A stretch of 64,000 nt of DNA. Source: CAG-103 sp963627135. GTDB lineage: Bacteria; Bacillota; Clostridia; Oscillospirales; Oscillospiraceae. Position numbers and translations under genes: made by a program. This document shows positions 60,597 to 64,000 of the stretch, piece after piece; positions within the stretch are counted from its first letter, which is position 1, and every line of letters begins with the position of its first letter. Below the pieces are notes generated by a model. It did no database searches, was not told where the DNA came from, and was given only the letters and a program-made list of their open reading frames with translations. Location of the stretch: positions 1 to 64,000 of the forward strand of contig CAVFZY010000015.1 of the NCBI GenBank assembly GCA_963627135.1. The letters run 5' to 3'.

Positions 60597-60630
60597 GCCG
60601 GACGCGGGAATTTCCCCGCGTCCGGCAAAA
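60597..60630 (-). terminator. Terminator of the DUF308 gene
   Basis: On the minus strand GCCGGACGCGGGG-AAAT-TCCCGCGTCCGGC followed by TCTTTACTTTTT. Confidence 0.85.
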
Positions 60631-60650
60631 ATCGCGCAGAATTTGACGTC

Positions 60651-61304
60651 TTACGGCGCCTTTGGGTCGTCATCGGGCTTCGGCTCGGCGTCGTCATCAC
60701 CGATGACCTCGCCGGTCGTCTCGACGGCGGTGGCGCCGTCCATAAAGTCATGCACGGCGTTTTTCACGTCCTTGACAAAGACGGCGGCATACACGACAGT
60801 GCACAGGTTCTGCACGCCGTCGACGATGAGCGACACGCCCATCATGATCGTGAGCACCTGTTTGCCGTTAAAGGGGTTGAACACCAGCAGGATGCCAAGC
60901 ACCAGGCACACGACCGTGCACACGAGCGTGACCCACCACGAGTGCGCGCCCATGCGCCGCGAATCGACGGCGACCTGCAGCTTGAACACGCTGTCCACGA
61001 GCACGAGCAGGCCAATCACGACCGAGAGAATGTCCGTCAGCGCCGGCGCACGCCAGAGCATGAGCGCGCCGAGGATGATGCAGAACAGGCCGACTGCAAA
61101 GTCGAACCGGATGGCCACGCCCTCGACCTCGCGGATGAAATAGAGCACGATCTTCATCACGCCGAACACGGCCATGGCAGCGCCCAGGATGCGGCAGATC
61201 ATGATCAGCGACGTCTCGGGGTTGACGACGAGATAGATGCCGAGGAGCAGGAACATCGCGCTGAGCACGACGTAGCTCCATTTGATGCGCTTGAAAATTT
61301 TCAT
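60651..61304 (-). CDS. DUF308 (HdeD-like) membrane protein
   Basis: A 217-residue protein with six predicted membrane helices in pairs, typical of DUF308/HdeD proteins (VLSAMFLLLGIYLVVNPE; GLFCIILGALMLWRAP; TVVCLVLGILLVFNPF). A hydrophilic acidic tail (about 190-217) rich in D, E and P follows. HdeD of E. coli is linked to acid resistance, but for most members the role is unknown. It lies 12 bases after the LUD gene on the same strand, so the two may be one operon. Confidence 0.85.
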   Translation of the reverse strand: MKIFKRIKWSYVVLSAMFLLLGIYLVVNPETSLIMICRILGAAMAVFGVMKIVLYFIREVEGVAIRFDFAVGLFCIILGALMLWRAPALTDILSVVIGLLVLVDSVFKLQVAVDSRRMGAHSWWVTLVCTVVCLVLGILLVFNPFNGKQVLTIMMGVSLIVDGVQNLCTVVYAAVFVKDVKNAVHDFMDGATAVETTGEVIGDDDAEPKPDDDPKAP

Positions 61305-61316
61305 AGGTATGCCTCC

Positions 61317-61913
61317 TTACAGGCCGAGCGGCTCGTCGATGAGTACGACCTCGACCTTGGCCATGTCGAACATTTGCCCCCAGAGTACAAGCAAGGCGTT
61401 GCAGCCGCGGCTCTTGCTGCGGCAGTCGAGGCAGTGGCCGACCTTATGGCACGGCTGGTCGCCGTCAAAGCGCTGCATGTTCTGCACGGCGGCGGTGTTG
61501 CGCGCGCGCGACAGGGCACTGTCGAAGTCCGGACAGATCTTGTTCGTGCCCGCGATGATGTATACCGTTTTGCCGATGCCGTAGACCATGGCGGCGAGGC
61601 GGTTGCCGCGGCCGTCGATGTTGAGAATCTGGCCGTCTTCCGTGATGGCGTTGGCACTGCTGAGATACACGGGCGCGGTCAGTGCGTGGTCAAGCGTATC
61701 AAACCCCGGCGTGCGCCAGTGCCACCAGACGGTGTTGTGCTCTACCAGCCGGTCGTACAGGCCGATCTGGTCGATGGTCTTGCTGCCGCCGATGCCGACG
61801 GTGGTGCCGTCGATCGCGCCGTCGAGATAGTCCGCCGCCTCGCTCGCCGCGGCGAAGTGCCGCACGGCGAAGCCGCGGCCGGTCAGGGCGCGGATGGTTT
61901 TTTCGATGTCCAT
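61317..61913 (-). CDS. LUD-domain protein (lactate utilisation family)
   Basis: A 198-residue stand-alone LUD (DUF162) protein: TTVGIGGSKTIDQIGL near residue 40, SSANAITEDGQILNIDGRGNR, and CxxC-type residues in CHKVGHCLDCRSKSRGCNAL. LutC-type LUD proteins belong to the LutABC lactate oxidation complex, but this one lacks lutA and lutB neighbours. The four cysteines near the C-terminus may bind an iron-sulfur cluster. The start follows GGAGGTG at 5-6 bases. Confidence 0.87.
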   Translation of the reverse strand: MDIEKTIRALTGRGFAVRHFAAASEAADYLDGAIDGTTVGIGGSKTIDQIGLYDRLVEHNTVWWHWRTPGFDTLDHALTAPVYLSSANAITEDGQILNIDGRGNRLAAMVYGIGKTVYIIAGTNKICPDFDSALSRARNTAAVQNMQRFDGDQPCHKVGHCLDCRSKSRGCNALLVLWGQMFDMAKVEVVLIDEPLGL

Positions 61914-62046
61914 GGGACACACCTCCGATATATTCTGCCCTTATCCTACCATTGTCATCCGCCGCTGTCAATTTCCTTTGCGGTTGAATCCGGCGGCGCG
62001 CTTTGCTATAATGGCGGCAGACAGACACAGAGGGGAGAGATCATTC

Positions 62047-62988
62047 ATGCAGCTGCTTTATGCGCTGGCAAAGCTGCGCACACCGTTTTTGGACATGGTG
62101 CTCGGCGCGCTCACCAACTGCGGCGGCGAGATTGTGTTCATGGCCGTCGCCATCATCGTGTTCTGGTGCGTGAGCAAGTCCTGTGGGTACTATATGCTCA
62201 CCGTCGGCTTCGTTGGCACGATCGTCAACCAGTTTCTCAAGCTGGTGTTCCGCATTCCGCGCCCGTGGGTGAAGGACCCGGATTTTCAGATTGTCGAGAG
62301 CGCCCGGGCCGAGGCCACCGGCTACTCGTTCCCGAGCGGGCACACACAGAATGTCTTTGCCTCCTTCGGCTGCCTCGGCCGCTGGACGCGGCGGACGTGG
62401 CTGCGCGTGGTCTGCACCGTCGTGATCGTGCTCACGGCGTTTTCGCGCATGTACCTCGGCGTGCACACGCCGCTGGATGTCGGCGTGTCGTTCGGCATCG
62501 GGCTCGTGCTGGTGTTTGCGCTCTATCCGCTCTTTCGCGATATCGATAGCCGTCCCGCCCGGCTCTACTGGCTCTTCGGTGCCATGGCCGCGCTGGGCCT
62601 TGCGTATCTGCTCTTTGCCGAGCTCTGGCCGTTTCCCGCGGACGTGGACGCAGCCAACCTCGCCTCCGGCCGCAAGAACGCCTACACGCTGCTCGGCGCG
62701 GTGCTGGGCATGACATTTTCCTACTGGCTCGACCGGCGGTACGTGCACTTTGATGTGCGCGCCGTCTGGTGGGCGCAGGTGCTCAAGGCCGTGCTCGGCC
62801 TCGCCATCACGATCGGCCTGCGCGCTGTGCTCAAGGCGCCGCTGCTCGCGCTGTGCGGCGGGCACAACATTGCCAACCTTATCCGCTATGCGCTCATGGT
62901 CGTCTTTGCCGCCGGCGTCTGGCCGATGACCTTTGGCTGGTTCGGCCGCCTCGGGCGGAACAAACCTGCGTCCGACGCGTCAGATTAA
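62047..62988 (+). CDS. PAP2-family membrane phosphatase
   Basis: A 313-residue polytopic protein with the three acid phosphatase motifs of the PAP2 superfamily: KLVFRIPRP, SFPSGHTQNVFAS and SRMYLGVHTPLDV. They are followed by four or more extra C-terminal helices. Such enzymes dephosphorylate lipid phosphates such as undecaprenyl pyrophosphate or phosphatidic acid at the membrane. The exact substrate is unknown. The ATG follows GGGGAGAG. Confidence 0.9.
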   Translation: MQLLYALAKLRTPFLDMVLGALTNCGGEIVFMAVAIIVFWCVSKSCGYYMLTVGFVGTIVNQFLKLVFRIPRPWVKDPDFQIVESARAEATGYSFPSGHTQNVFASFGCLGRWTRRTWLRVVCTVVIVLTAFSRMYLGVHTPLDVGVSFGIGLVLVFALYPLFRDIDSRPARLYWLFGAMAALGLAYLLFAELWPFPADVDAANLASGRKNAYTLLGAVLGMTFSYWLDRRYVHFDVRAVWWAQVLKAVLGLAITIGLRAVLKAPLLALCGGHNIANLIRYALMVVFAAGVWPMTFGWFGRLGRNKPASDASD

Positions 62989-62989
62989 A

Positions 62990-63018
62990 TTGACTTGTCG
63001 TCATAAGTGTGTTACTAT
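62990..63018 (+). promoter_or_regulatory. Promoter of the kinase-like gene
   Basis: TTGACT (62990-62995), 17-base spacer, TACTAT (63013-63018). Confidence 0.7.
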
Positions 63019-63069
63019 TTATAAAGTTATGTAAACATGCCAACACGGACATAAAGAGGTGCGTATCAC

Positions 63070-64000
63070 ATGGACAAACACGCATTGGATCCTGCCTGCC
63101 TGCTCGGTGACCGGCTGCAGACGCTCTCGCGCGCGGAGCTGACCGCGCTGGCCGAGGCGCTGTGCCGCATCCTGACGGAGCGCGGGACATATCACGGCGG
63201 CATCCGCCCGGACAACATCAGCCGCGCCGCAGACGGCACGGTCGGTTTCGGCGCGCCCGCCCGCACGGACACGAAGGACTGGACGACCGAGGAGCTGGAG
63301 TTCATGGCGCCCGAGGTGTTCTGGAGCGGCACGCGCGATGCCTCGGCCGATGTGTATTCGCTCGGCCTGCTGCTGTATGCGGGCGTGTCGGGCGGCCGTC
63401 TGCCGTTTTACCCGGACGACCGGGCAGTGCAGCCCGAGGATCAGGCCGCCGCGCTGCGCCGCCGCATGAACGGCGAGCCGCTGCCGCCGGCGCGCAAGGC
63501 CGGCCGCGGTCTGAAAGAGATCATCGCGCGCGCCACGCAGTGCAAGCCGGACGACCGCTATGCCACGCCGGCGGAGCTGTGCGCCGCGCTCGAGCAGTAC
63601 GACGCCGAGCAGCGCCGCAGCGTGCCGACCGCGCAGGAGATGTTCAATAAGCCGGAGCAGGAGCTCAGCGACGTTGAGCGCATGATGCTCAGCATCCTCA
63701 CCGAGGAGGCCGCCGCACCCGAACCGGAAGCGGAGACCCCGGCGGAGGAACCTGCTGCCGAGGAAGCCCCTGCCGAGGAGCCTGCGGACGAGGAAGTCCC
63801 GGCAGCGCCGGAGAAACCGGAGCCGGAAGCCAAGCCGGAACCGGAAGCCAAGCCGGAACCGGAAACCAAGCCGGAACCGGAAACCAAATCTGAGCCCGAA
63901 CCGGAAGCCAAACCGCAGCCCGTGCCGGAACAAAAGCCCGCGCAGCCGCTGCCGAATAAATTCCGCCCCGAAAAGCAGCCTGCCCGGCCGGAGACCCCGG
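63070..64000 (+). CDS. Pseudokinase-like protein, 3' end outside the window
   Basis: An open frame of at least 310 codons continues past the window edge. Residues about 12-190 resemble only the C-lobe of a Hanks-type Ser/Thr kinase: YHGGIRPDNI where active kinases have HRDxKPxN, then FMAPEVF with the APE motif, ASADVYSLGLLLYAGVSGG and a terminal RCxxxxPxxR-like ATQCKPDDRYATPAEL. The glycine-rich ATP loop, the VAIK lysine and the catalytic Asp are absent, and the DFG position reads VGFGAP. From about residue 215 a Pro/Glu repeat linker (EPEAKPEPE units) leads out of the window. It is probably a pseudokinase scaffold with an extracellular or protein-binding module further on. The start follows AAGAGGTG. 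Confidence 0.7.
   Translation, partial: MDKHALDPACLLGDRLQTLSRAELTALAEALCRILTERGTYHGGIRPDNISRAADGTVGFGAPARTDTKDWTTEELEFMAPEVFWSGTRDASADVYSLGLLLYAGVSGGRLPFYPDDRAVQPEDQAAALRRRMNGEPLPPARKAGRGLKEIIARATQCKPDDRYATPAELCAALEQYDAEQRRSVPTAQEMFNKPEQELSDVERMMLSILTEEAAAPEPEAETPAEEPAAEEAPAEEPADEEVPAAPEKPEPEAKPEPEAKPEPETKPEPETKSEPEPEAKPQPVPEQKPAQPLPNKFRPEKQPARPETP

Overview
The window looks like chromosomal DNA of a high-GC, spore-lineage anaerobe of the class Clostridia, most likely Oscillospiraceae/Ruminococcaceae of the gut type. The reasons are a clear Spo0A, a trimeric NADH-linked [FeFe] hydrogenase (hydABC), an NfnAB-type transhydrogenase, 2-hydroxyacyl-CoA dehydratase subunits, SLH-domain surface proteins and Shine-Dalgarno-led, GC-rich genes. 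I see no rRNA, tRNA, CRISPR array, prophage or intact insertion sequence. The taxonomic call is inference.

Layout. 0-4.2 kb: a small XRE regulator, a lipoprotein and a copper operon (csoR, then copA carrying an in-frame C-terminal CopZ module) behind two CsoR-type operators. 4.2-9.6 kb: an accessory, partly decayed stretch. It holds a frameshifted membrane-anchored SWIM/Mrr nuclease gene, an XRE regulator fused to a desulfoferrodoxin-like module, remnants of RNHCP and RpiR genes, a MATE exporter and an amidohydrolase stub. 9.6-18.2 kb: a SulP transporter with a His-rich tail, a CDF metal exporter under a probable NiCo riboswitch, a membrane-tethered XRE regulator, an 899-aa repeat protein and spo0A. 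18.6-22.7 kb: hydCBA. 23-25.5 kb: a NitT/TauT-type ABC transporter behind a terminator-containing leader; a dispersed repeat ends its ATPase gene. 25.7-29.7 kb: a P-type ATPase, a FolD homologue lacking cyclohydrolase residues, and FchA. 30.3-33 kb: argG-argH. 33-40.2 kb: three SLH-anchored surface proteins and a TetR regulator. 40.3-46.4 kb: a two-component system, cardiolipin synthase, a DJ-1/PfpI protein, a second membrane-tethered XRE regulator and DegV. 46.5-49.3 kb: a 2-hydroxyacyl-CoA dehydratase pair. 49.5-51.6 kb: small proteins, a VanY-like carboxypeptidase, a free-standing 24-codon gene and a cupin. 51.6-59.6 kb: nfnAB, phosphoketolase and two flavoproteins. 60-64 kb: MarR, DUF308, LUD and PAP2 proteins, and a pseudokinase-like gene that runs off the end.

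Together the genes suggest fermentative energy metabolism that balances NADH, NADPH, ferredoxin and H2 (HydABC, NfnAB, phosphoketolase), C1-folate chemistry split between FolD and FchA, metal homeostasis (Cu, Ni/Co and other cations) and a decorated cell surface. The most novel-looking items are the CopA-CopZ fusion with an internal start, the XRE-desulfoferrodoxin fusion, the TM-SWIM-Mrr protein bracketed by direct repeats, the 24-aa peptide gene with its own promoter and terminator, the FolD/FchA division of labour, and the N-lobe-less pseudokinase. Start codons were re-chosen from Shine-Dalgarno spacing where possible. All family assignments are by eye from motifs; no search was run.
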